Shown here: in pieces, positions 32,174-42,344 of the stretch | Layout of the letters: each line of letters opens with the position of its first letter | Position numbering within the stretch: the stretch's first letter is position 1 | Source of the DNA: Talinum fruticosum | Lineage: Eukaryota > Streptophyta > Magnoliopsida > Caryophyllales > Talinaceae | Assembly: GCA_021018815.1 (NCBI GenBank) | Contig: JAITYX010000026.1 | Location: forward strand, 7,626,001-7,690,000 | Reading direction: 5' to 3' | DNA: 64,000 nucleotides | Translations under genes and position numbers: made by a program | Notes under the pieces: model-generated | Database searches by the model: none | What the model saw: the letters and a program-made list of their open reading frames with translations, nothing else | What the model was told of the DNA's origin: nothing

Positions 32174-35100
32174 ACCCCGAGTGGGTGGAAGAGTCTACAG
32201 CTTGATCGAAGAAGAAGGAACGGAGGACCTCAACAACGACGCGGGTATCCTTAACAGCGTTGGTATCGCCGATGAGGAAATGGAAAACCCCAGCGACGTA
32301 GTGGCGAGTACGGTACTCATCGACAACTTATATGTCTATGTTTTGTTTGATTCAGAGCAACCCATTCATTTGTGAATTCGGGATTTGCTAAAAAGTTGTC
32401 GTGTAAACCTCGTGAATGCTAGACTTCGCATATCAACTCCAGTAGAGGTCAGTAGCCCAAACTAATGTGGTATATAGGGGTTGCCCATTAAGTATAAATG
32501 GCAAGATCTTTCTCATGGATTTGATGGAATTGGAGATACGAGATTTTGATATTATCCTTGGGATGGATTGGTTGTCAAAGCATAGGGCGGTCATAGATTG
32601 CAATAAGACTCTAGTATCCATGCTAACTCCCGAGGGAGAAAGGTTGGAGTTCAGAGGGAATAGCCTTAAGAGGACGACTCCTCTCGTTTCCGCAGTACAA
32701 GCATGCAAAATGCTAAAAGGGGATGTCAAGGGTACTTGTGTGTCTGTGGAACTAGCTGAATTGGAAGAAATCCTGTTGAAAGTATTCCCATAGTGGGAGA
32801 ATTTGGAGAAATATTTAAAGAGGTGCCGGGGTTACCCCGTAACGGGAAGTGGAGTTCACCATAGACTTAGTGCCGGGCACTATACCTATATCTAAGACAC
32901 CGTATAGAATGGCACCGGTGGAGTTGGCCGAGTTAAAGGTCCAATTGCAGGAGCTACCTGGATAAAGGACTAATCCGACCCAAGTGTTTCACCTTGGGGA
33001 GCACCCGTACTCTTTGTGAAAAAGAAAGACGGTAGCCTAAGGTTGTGTATTGACTACCGAGAATTGAACAAAGTGACCATTAAGAATAAGTATCCACTCC
33101 CAAGAATAGATGATCTCTTTGATCAGCTTGGAGGTTCATCTCGTGTTCTCAAAGATTGACTTAAGGCTCGGGCTACCACCGATTGAGAATTAAGAAAGAA
33201 GATATCCCTAAGAGTGCTTTTAGAACACGGTATGGTCACTATGAGTTCCTAGTTCTTCCATTTGGGCTTACTAATGCCCCCGCCTTGTTCATGGACTTGA
33301 TGAACAGAGTGTTCCACCCTTTCCTCGATAAGTTTGTGGTGGTCTTTATTGATGATATCCTCATATACTCCAAAAGTAGAAAGGAACATGAAGAACACCC
33401 GAGGGTGGTACTTCGCACCTTGCAAAAGCATCAGCTTTACGCCAAACTCAAGAAATGCGAGTTTTGGCTAAAGAAAGTCCACTTTTTGGGGCATGTAGTG
33501 TCCGGAGAAGGCATATCCGTGGACCCGGCTAAAATAGAAGCCATAGTGGATTGGCCAAGGCCCACGAGCGTATTTGAAGTAAGAAGTTTCCTAGGTATGG
33601 CGGGCTATTACCGTAAGTTTGTGGAAAACTTTTCCGTAACTTCTCTTCCTCTCACTTTGCTAACACGCAAAGGCAACAAGTTCGAGTGGACTAAGAAGTG
33701 TGAGGATAGCTTCCAAGAGCTAAAGAGACGGCTAGTATCGGCCCCGGTTTTAACAATCCCCAAGGGAACGAAGGATTTGTTGTGTATAGTGATGCTTCAG
33801 GAAAGGGACTCGGTTGCGTATCGATGCGAGAGGGGTAAAGTGATTGCCTATGCATCACGACAGCTTAAGACGTATGAAGAGAATTACCCAACTCATGACT
33901 TGGAGTTAGCCGCAGTAATCTTTGCGCTAAAAATTTGGAGACACTATTTATATGGTGTAAGGTGTGAGATTTATACGGATCACAAGAGCCTCAAGTACAT
34001 CTTCACGCAAAAGGAATTAAACATGAGGCAGCGGAGATGGCTAGAGCTCTTAAAGGATTACGATATAGAAATCAAATACCATCCGGGTAAAGCAAATGTG
34101 GTGGCAGATGCCCTCAGCCGAAGAACAGGGTCGATAGCTTGTTTACTCACCAAGTAAGGATCAACTCATAAGGGAGTTAGAAAAGTTTGATGTTGAGGTG
34201 GTACTACCAAATGACCAAGGTTATTTAGCGGCTATACAATTGGAGTTTCCCTTGGTAGAGAGGATCAAACAACTTCAAAGCTCGGATCCGAATTGATGAA
34301 AATCAAGAGGGGTGTAGAGGAGGATCGGATTAAGGAATTTAGCATTGAGAACGAAACGCTCCGGTATAAGGGAAGGTTATGTGTGCCCAATGTCGGTGAG
34401 CTAAAAGGAGAATTAATGAAAGAAGCTCATAATTCGACATTCACAATTCATCCTGGAAGTACGAAAATGTACCATGACCTAAAGAGTCATTTCGGTGGAT
34501 AGGAATGAAAAGGGACGTAGCAGAATTTGTAGCTCATTGTCTCACGTGCCAGCAAGTCAAAACAGAACACCGGAGACCGGGAGGGCTATTACAACCTTTA
34601 CCAATACCTGAATGGAAGTGGGAGGGTATCGATATGGATTTTATCACAGGATTACCCAAAACTCGAAGCAACATGATTGCATATGGGTGGTGATCGATAG
34701 ATTGACCAAGTCAGCCCATTTCCTTGCAATCAAGACGACTTTCACGTCTCATCAACTAGCCGACCTCTACATAACTCGAGATAGTAAGGCTTCACGGTGT
34801 TCCTCTCAAGCATCGTGTCGGATCGGGACAAGTAAGTTCATTGCCAAGTTTTGGCATGGATTCCAAGAGGCAATGGGTACAAGTCTCCACATAAGCACGA
34901 CTTTCCACTCGGAGTCCGATGGGCGGCATGTAACGTACAATTCGGACTCGGAAGACATGTTGAGAGCATGTGCCATGGATTTTATGGGTACCGGGATAAC
35001 AACCCGCCATTAGTTGAATTTGCCTACAATAACAGCCTACCATGCAAGTCTAAATATGGCTCCGTTCGAAGCATTGTATGGTCGTCGGTGTCGAACACCC

Positions 35101-35682
35101 GTGTGTTGGAATGAGGTGGGAGAAAGAATACTCTCTAAGGTTGAAATGATAGATCAAGCCACGGAGGCAGTCAAAATAATACGAAAAAGGTTGCGGGCAG
35201 CCCAAGACAGACAAAAAAGTTATGCGGACCTAAAGCGGAGACCCTTAGAGTTCCAAGTTGGGGATCACGTGTTCTTAAGAGTCTCTCCGCAAAAGGGAAC
35301 CCGAGATTTGGGCAGAAAGGTAAACTTAGCCCTAGATTCGTGGGACCCTTTCAAATCTTGCAAAGGATTGGTCCGGTGGCTTACAGATTGGCTTTACCAC
35401 CCGCCCTTCAAGGTATTCATGAGGTCTTCCATGTATCTAACCTCCGTAAATACGTGCCGGATCCAGAGCACGTCGTCAAACATGAGCCATTGAAGGTTAA
35501 GGAGAACCTTACATTTGAGGAAGAACCGATCCGCATCCTACAAAGACAAGAACGGAAGCTTAGGACTAAAACCATCCCGTATGTTAAAGTGTTCGGAAAC
35601 ACCATAAGCTAGCCGAGCGACATGGGAGCCGTAACATGAGATACGGGAGAAATACCCCGCTTTGTTTGCATCAGGTATCTAA
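32174..35682 (+). pseudogene. Chromovirus pol, copy 2
   Basis: Same domain order as copy 1. The protease again reads VLFDSEQPIHL. The early polymerase segment is broken near 33142-33180 by three changes at CTCG/CTG, CTCGGG/TCGGG and CGATTG/CAGTTG. From 33183 reverse transcriptase and RNase H are open for 324 codons, with [19 protein letters not shown] and [20 protein letters not shown]. Here RNase H is continuous, where copy 1 is split at 26394. The integrase catalytic start [18 protein letters not shown] reads in frame (34620-34675), where copy 1 is shifted. The chromodomain-like tail ends at 35680-35682. Confidence 0.85.
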
Positions 35683-35703
35683 ATTTCGAGGACGAAATTT
35701 TTT

Positions 35704-35718
35704 AAAGGAGGGAAGAAA
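35704..35718 (+). other. Polypurine tract, copy 2
   Basis: AAAGGAGGGAAGAAA lies directly before LTR 3, identical to copy 1. Confidence 0.85.
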
Positions 35719-38465
35719 TGTGAGACCCGGAATTTCGAGCAGATTGATTGTATAGTTAAATTAAGCTTAGTATTTTTTACGTAATTTATTTTATGTGCTT
35801 GTTATGTGTTTGTGTGTTTATTTAGATTATTAGTAAGGTAATTGCTCGTTCGTCGCTATTTGAGATAGAATCCCGGTAGATTTATGTCAAAAAAAAAAGA
35901 GAAAGAAAAAGAGAAGTTAATTGAGGGGAGGATTAGTGGACTCGCTGCAGCAGTGCCGGCTGCACTCGATGTAGCCACCGAAATTAGAGAAAGAGAGGAG
36001 GAGAGGAAAAGGAAAGCAGGGGAGGGGGAGGCTGGACGAACCGAGGGAAACGAAAGAGAGAGAGAGAGAGAGAGAGCCCGAGCGAGAGAGAGACACCGCG
36101 AGCGGGCGAGGGCAAGGAGAGCCACCGGAGGCCGGTGGGCTTCACGGCGAACGAAGGAGAGGCGATCGGCGAACGCGAGGGACGGCCGGGGCTGAAGGAA
36201 AGGGCGAACCCGAGGCCGGGGAAGAGAAGTGAACGCGAGGGCTAAAGGAGGCAGCCGGTGAGCGCGGGACCGCGACCGGCGACGGCGTCCGCGCGCAGAA
36301 GGGCGGCGAAATCCGAGGCTAGCAAGCAGGGAGAAGAACGAAAGGAGGAAGGGAACCAGGGAGCCCGAATCACAAACTGCAATCCCCGAATCGAGGTGGG
36401 TAGCCTTACACTCTAAACTATTAGTAATTTCGAAACCCAAACGAGTTTGTTGTGATTATTGAATATTTATGTGATGGAACAAAGCTAGGGACTGTTAGAA
36501 CCGAATCGGATTATGAGTAATCGAGTAAAATTGTTGAGTCCGAATCGAAACTGGACAGAGGTAGTAGTTAGTGAGGACTCGAGATGAAATGCCGAGAATA
36601 TCGGGCTGTGTAGGTAAATAATATGGTGACGACCTCTAATGACACTTAGGGGCAAGAAGTGGTAAATTGAGAATAGATTGCGAATCGATGTTTCAGCTTA
36701 AACCATGGAGACTTCCTAAGTTCTTGCACCTGGGAGATAACGATGCATATTGGGAACCAATGATTTGAGTATTAAAGAGGGACACGACTTCATTTTGATT
36801 GACGCATAATTGGGGTAGGAAATAAAGATTGGAAATTCTCGGGTTGAAATAAGTTTAGATCGTACCTCAGTCCTTGGGATGAAATTAGGTTTGAAGTTAA
36901 GCACAGCAAAAGGAACTTAAGCAATAAAGCGAGAGCAAGAGCCGGTGGCTGAATACGGGCGGAGGAAGTTGAGTTATAAGGTAGAAGCATAAAATGAGCA
37001 AGTGAGGCAAAAAGGCAATGAAAAGTAAGAATGTTGAATTGAGTGATATGTACTTGTGGTTATTGTGGCCTGTAAAATGGAAATAATCGTATTAAACCGA
37101 TGAATTGAGAAAGGCACAGTTGGAAAAGAGTTGGGAATGATTGCTTGCATTGAATGGTGACTGTTCGTGCTATGTGTTTGCTTTATGTGATGTTCATAGG
37201 TAGTTTCGAGAGAGGTTTTGTGTTTTACGTGGAATGACCCTTGAATGTGATTTCTGTGAAATGTCTTTCAAATGTGATTCTATCCTAAAGAAGCAAAACG
37301 TGTTTGAGAAAGTAAATTAGATTTGAGAAAGTGAATTTATAAGGGTGACACGTGGTGTCATGCCTTCCTTGATACTAAATCGATTGAGAAAGCTAGAAAG
37401 TGAATGTGAGGAATGTGAATATGTGCAAATTGTTTTGAATCGACCGCTACGGATCGTTTAGCATACCGAAGTGTTCGAACCGGGAACGCCCGACTAGAAA
37501 CTTTGAGGGAAGGGTTCTAATAGGGGTCCTGGAGAGACAGGATGCCCGCCCGAGACTTCCCGAAGAATGGTCCCGGAACCTTTTGTCGGGGTCGCGCCCG
37601 AATTAAAGAAGTGCTAGTTCGAGTCCTCTAAAGGCCTAGAATGTTGATTCAACCCCTAAAAGAATTGTTCTCGTGTGTGAAATTGTGCTTTTAAGTGTTT
37701 AAAAGAGTCCGATCTTTCCTCTGCAAGAGATTTCATTGAAAGTATATAGATTTGCATCACATTATTATGTTTTCGCCAATTTAATTATTACGTGTATTAT
37801 GTATAAAGAATTTCCTTTTAAGGGTGTATGACTCCGGTGAGCCCGTGGTTTATTGCTCACCCCCACAAATTGCCCCGCTCCTCCCGATTGCGAGTACCCC
37901 CGAGGCGATTGGCTGGAATGCTTGTCTTTGGTGGCGATCATGGATGCGATCAAGTCTATGTGTTTCATGTTTAGCATATATTGTACCTATTCGACTACTC
38001 ATGTAAATAGACAGTAATGTATAGTAAGTTAGACGTGTGTATGGAGACCGAACTAGTAGCTTCGACAAGCCGTAGATTTCTTTCTCCGGCAATTTTGATC
38101 TTAAGTGGTTGTAAATCGGTTTTTGCTGAATTCATGACTTGGGTTGTAAACTAGTTCGCAATGTAAGCTTTGTGGTTGTGAATATACTCCGGCGTGTGGC
38201 CGTTGAGTCGTGTACTCCGAGCGTGTGGCTCGTTGAGTTTTATTGTGAATTTTATGCGGGTTTTAAGGCTTTTAGCCTATGGGTTGGCCCATAGTTCAAA
38301 CGGAACTCTGCCGAAATTTTTAGGAAACTTCGACCTTTGGGGAGAATTTCAATTCGTACCCTTAAGTTGGATTAAGATAGCTAAGTCTACACTCGAGTGA
38401 GCCTTGGGAGTTCCTTTGAGGAACTCGGCGATGTAATACTCCTAGGGTGGATTTTGGGGTGTTAC
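35719..38465 (+). repeat. Chromovirus LTR 3 (2,747 bp)
   Basis: It starts TGTGAGACCC and ends GGGGTGTTAC, one base short of the other LTRs, and is followed by the GAAGT duplication. The CpG-rich purine-skewed island is at about 35930-36395. Confidence 0.9.
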
Positions 38466-38800
38466 GAAGTAGAATACATTGACGCCGGTGGATGTTGTGC
38501 TCAACTTTTATGGATCATTCAACAAATGAGAGACCTTAGTATAGATTACACAAAGGTTCTAATCAAATGTGACAATTAGAGCACCATAAGCATTATTTAA
38601 AATCCGATGCAACATTCTAATACAAAACACATTGCGATCGAGACACCACTTCATCGGAGATTATGCGGAAAAAGGTGATATCGTTCTTGTGTTTATCCCT
38701 ACCCAGTACCAATTAGCTAATATCTTCACAAAACCCTTGGGTGAAGATCAATTTTATTTTATAAGAAGACAACTTGGTATGTTAGATTCCAATAATTAAG
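38466..38800 (+). pseudogene. SIRE-like copia RNase H, C-terminal part
   Basis: After the chromovirus array the copia RNase H resumes as VEYIDAGGCCAQLLWIIQQM, then KVLIKCDN. Shifted pieces follow: an RHHFIG-like stretch, then ANIFTKPLGEDQF and RRQLGMLD. It ends near 38800. GAAGT joins MAEV to EYI exactly, which shows that the insertion interrupted a readable polymerase. Confidence 0.8.
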
Positions 38801-40890
38801 GGGAGACACTCTCTAAGGTACTAATGTTTTACTACTCCGAGCATTGTAGGCCTAATCATGCTAGATCTAACCTTGGTACCAAGATTAGAATGAAGATTAC
38901 AAAGAAAAAGAAAAGATATGACTTCACAGGTAAGTCAGCCTGACCCCATTGCGTATTTAGAATCGAAATATTCCACAAGTACAAAAATTACAATAAAATT
39001 GAAAGGTCAATTTTGGAAAGTAAATTTCAAATTAATTGAGGTTTATTGCTCCTAAAAGATTTTTGAAAAATATTTTAAAATTTTTACAATTCAAAATCTT
39101 TTGGAAATCTTTCCTTAAATTAATTTTCAAAATTGCCTTAATTACTCTCTCTTCTCTAACCGTTGGAAAGCAATTAAATCTTGGTAACCACTTCTCTCTG
39201 TCTCTATCCCTCTTTGCCACTTGCCATCATTAGCATCCTTCTCCACTATTTCTCTCTCTCAGTCAAATCATCATCAGTTTCCTTCTCTCTCTCTCTCGCA
39301 CTTCCATCATCTCTCTCTTTCTCTCCTAGGATTTCTGAACGTTTCCTCTCAAAAATTCATCCATTCTCCCTCAATTCTTCAAGATAGCTAGTGATTTTTG
39401 GAGACTATTTGACATTATGGGGAAAGCTCTATCAACACGAGAAAAGAGACCCATAGCTAAGGAAGCAATGCCCACACCATGGCAACGAACCAGAAGGGGC
39501 TACCAAAGCCACCATGGCAAAATCCTCCACGTGACCCACCATCATCTCAACTAATTCTAACATGGAAGAAAGCTAAAACCCTCTTCCCTTGGCCCTCATC
39601 ACGAAGTCAAGTATCCCCCTCTCTCATCCTCTTCTCTTCCTATTGAATGGCTCAATGAGACTGGACCCAAACTTGTCTCCTCAGTCTCTGACCGAGACAT
39701 TCTTCTATGTCAACCCATAGATCTGGCCTTTTTCAAAACCTTTGGCTTTTCATGGATTGGAAAGCTTAAAAACATGGATGCCTTAAATTACTTCTCTATC
39801 TCTGTGCCTACCTACCTTGGCTACGTAGAATGTGTTTTACAAATCTGACCTCCCTTGGGTTATTACCCTCAACTCTATCCTATTCAACCGTCTACTTGAT
39901 TGCTCCTGTTTGTCCTTAAACCTTAGTGACACACATTTTGATGATGTGTCAAAAGAGTTATTCTCCAAATAGTCCTGAATCCATCCCCAAGTCAAACGGA
40001 ATTTCTCCTACATAAATCTGACTAGTGAGGCCAGATTGCTTTACTTCATTCTCTTTCGAAGCATCTTCCCCCATAAGGTTGCTTGAGAAAATCCCAACAA
40101 CACCATCTTTTAAGTAATTTATGACATTCTCGAAGGATTTCATATAGACTTTGCCCCTCTCATACTAAACCACATGATTAAAGCGTCATTTGACCCACCT
40201 CATCAAGCTCATTCTTTTGGAAACCTCTTGAGGAAGATCTTCTAACACTCCCAAGTCCCTCTAGAGGACAAGGAATCTACTGCTGCACCCCCAAAATGAT
40301 AGATCAATCCTTCATAGAGGGTCTAGGATTCTGTCTCACTGAGTCAGGAAAATGGGTTCATACCCACGATCTTCCATCACCTCCTCTACCATCATCTGCT
40401 GACCTAGAATCATCTAAAACTTCTCCTAAAAATTTAGTGGATGAGATCATCCTCGTCAAGACAATGATCCAGTCTTTTGAAACCACAGCTGATTCCAGGC
40501 ATGCGGCTATGGACAGTCTGACTCGAGAGGTTACTACTCCGAAGGAATCCAATGAGCTACTGACATCATGTTGGGCGCTTAGGCAAGATAAATGATCTAA
40601 TTTTGACCAAATTTCTCGTCCTTGAGAATGAGGAGCAGTGAATCAAGGAGTCAAATTTTCTTAATCTGACTGCAGCTATCTGAGAGAACTTCAATGCCAA
40701 ATTCACGCCTCAGATCTTCACTACTGCTCCAGGTCCCTCCGCTACTGCCCCAGCAGTACCTGCTGTAGCAGACCCTGCTCCCGCTAGCTCATTTGATCGT
40801 CCCCAAGCATCTCCCACTGATCCGGCCCTTGCTGCCCCATCTTACCCTCCACCTACAGCTCCATTTGACCCTTCCCTCTCCACTTGATTC
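38801..40890 (+). pseudogene. 3' extra coding tract of the SIRE-like copia element (decayed)
   Basis: After a pyrimidine-rich spacer (about 39140-39400) there is discontinuous coding potential. It reads DIDLAFFKTFGFSWIGKL-like with a following YFSISVPTYLGY stretch (about 39715-39840), then an open frame at 40296-40595 (MIDQSFIEGLGFCLTESGKW, SADLESSKTSPKNLVDEI, coiled-coil-like). It ends in a Pro/Ala/Thr-rich stretch (about 40725-40890). SIRE/Maximus elements often carry an additional frame after pol, sometimes called env-like. The first part resembles the plant transposon-associated domain that also occurs in such frames (tentative). No signal peptide or membrane segment is visible. Confidence 0.5.
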
Positions 40891-41539
40891 AGAACAATTT
40901 CTATCTTCTCTGGGTTTTTATCAAAAATAATTTTAGTTTTTAATGGCCTACATTCTGTTAGACCCTATTTTTGCCGAAAGGAAAGGGGGAGAAATATTTG
41001 GGTGGTTGTTGAACAATTTTACTGTTGATTTGTCTAACTCTTTTCTTGCTTAAATCTGTTTGGATTGCCTAAACTATTAGTTGTGAATTGCCTATACTTC
41101 TATAATAACTAGTTGATTGTTCTAACCATGCAGGACTATTATTTTTTGAATGAGTTAGATCATCAATCCGACCTACTTGTTTTGTTCAGCCTGTTCAAAT
41201 TATGCATCTCATTGCTTAATATACTTTGCCCGTATCTTATAGCATGTTTAACACTTATAAGTCTATCTAGTCAAATTAAGCGTATTTCATCTTCTAATAT
41301 TATGGAATCTGACTTTTTGCCTACGTTCTTACTTGTATCATGTTTAGGGGAGTTAGAATTATAAGTCAGATTTATATCCGACCAAATTAAATGCTGAAAA
41401 TGAGAAACCTAAATTCCCTTAAACTATTTTTGATTTACTCGGTATAATATTAAGAGGGAGACTAGTATCATGCTTAGGGGAGTTATCTCCGGAATCTAGA
41501 TACAATACTGAAATTATGCCTTTCGTAAAAAAGGGGGAT
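40891..41539 (+). other. Non-coding 3' tract with two polypurine-like runs
   Basis: The first run, GAAAGGAAAGGGGGAGAAA, is at about 40976-40995. The second, AAAAAAGGGGGA, at about 41527-41538, abuts the LTR. GTATCATGTTTAGGGGAG and GTATCATGCTTAGGGGAG (about 41335 and 41466) are repeated motifs in between. Confidence 0.6.
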
Positions 41540-42328
41540 TGTTAGTCGGACAATTTATCCGACCCATTAGATATGCATATTCAACCATTTTATCTAACCC
41601 CATTTTGTTATAATAAATTTTGATCTCAAGGAAAATATTCAAGTAGGTGGAAATGTGCTAAAATCATCTCCGATTTTATTCCCCTTGATTTGGCAAGAAT
41701 CACTATTTTGGACAACGGTCAAATCCTGCAAAGATTTTATTACCAAGTCAAACAGAAAAGATCAAATCTACAACGTTAACTTTAATCAAACTCAACGGTC
41801 TAAAAATGAAGAGAAAGCTATGAAGGACCATGTCAAGACCGAGAAGCATCTAAGCAAGAGAGCACACTTTATATCTTATCTTAATCATCTCTTGTAATCT
41901 CAATTACTTATTCAATCTTTCTTCTAGCAAGTTGTCTATGGTTAGATACTTTGTGAGTTGTAGCAATGAATCTTGGGAAGACTACTTTGTGAGTTATTGC
42001 ACTTGAGCGAAATGTGAATGGTGGGCCTCTAGAGTAAGCGTACTCAAAAAGTCGATCAGTGAGTTAAGTGAAGAACTCATCTAACTGTTAGAGTAATAAG
42101 AGAAGTAGAAGATAATCTTAAGGTAGGAAACCTTAGGCGGTCACTAACCTAGATATTTAGATCTAGGCCAAGATTGTGAAGAAACAAACTTGCACTTGTT
42201 TACTTTATATTTCTATGTGTTTGTTTATCGTATATCCGACCACTTAACAAAGTCGGACGTGTCAAAATTTTAAAATACCCTATTCATTCCCCCTCCCTCT
42301 AGGGTATATTTTTCCCTCCGAGAATTTA
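41540..42328 (+). repeat. 3' LTR of the SIRE-like copia element
   Basis: It starts TGTTAGTCGGACAATT after the polypurine run and ends at about CGAGAATTTACA (42328), with a CCCCCTCCCTCTAGGG stretch near the end, as is common in copia LTRs. No 5' partner is in the window. Confidence 0.65.
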
Positions 42329-42344
42329 CAATTTAATTTTCAAA

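Larger units (their letters stand above)
20782..38470 (+). mobile_element. Tandem Tekay-like chromovirus array: LTR-INT-LTR-INT-LTR, GAAGT duplications
   Basis: The array spans 20787-38465 (17,679 bp) with GAAGT at 20782-20786 and 38466-38470. It holds three LTRs (20787-23530, 28246-31000, 35719-38465) and two internal regions (23531-28245, 31001-35718), all direct and nearly identical. Only the outermost borders carry the duplication, so the array arose from one insertion followed by unequal recombination between LTRs of two copies, or from template switching. Each internal region holds a tRNA-Met primer site, gag, protease, reverse transcriptase, RNase H, integrase, a chromodomain-like tail and a polypurine tract. 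The last LTR lacks its terminal A (GTTAC before GAAGT). Confidence 0.9.
16964..42328 (+). mobile_element. SIRE-like Ty1/copia element, about 6 kb of own sequence expanded by two insertions
   Basis: Collinear copia domains run from the integrase start (about 16965) through reverse transcriptase and RNase H, a 3' coding-like tract, a polypurine tract (AAAAAAGGGGGA) and a 3' LTR (41540-42328). The 5' LTR, gag and protease are missing. Two insertions with perfect 5-bp duplications interrupt it: a solo LTR at 18428-19962 and a 17.7-kb chromovirus array at 20787-38465. Excising both restores normal copia codons (EVYV-EQAP and MAEV-EYI). The downstream extra coding tract and LTR type suggest the SIRE/Maximus lineage. 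Confidence 0.8.

Noticed and set aside
17030..38800. Endogenous pararetrovirus as the source of the reverse transcriptases
   Set aside because: Integrase, LTRs, primer sites and target-site duplications show Ty1/copia and Ty3/gypsy elements; no movement-protein or coat-protein domains are seen.
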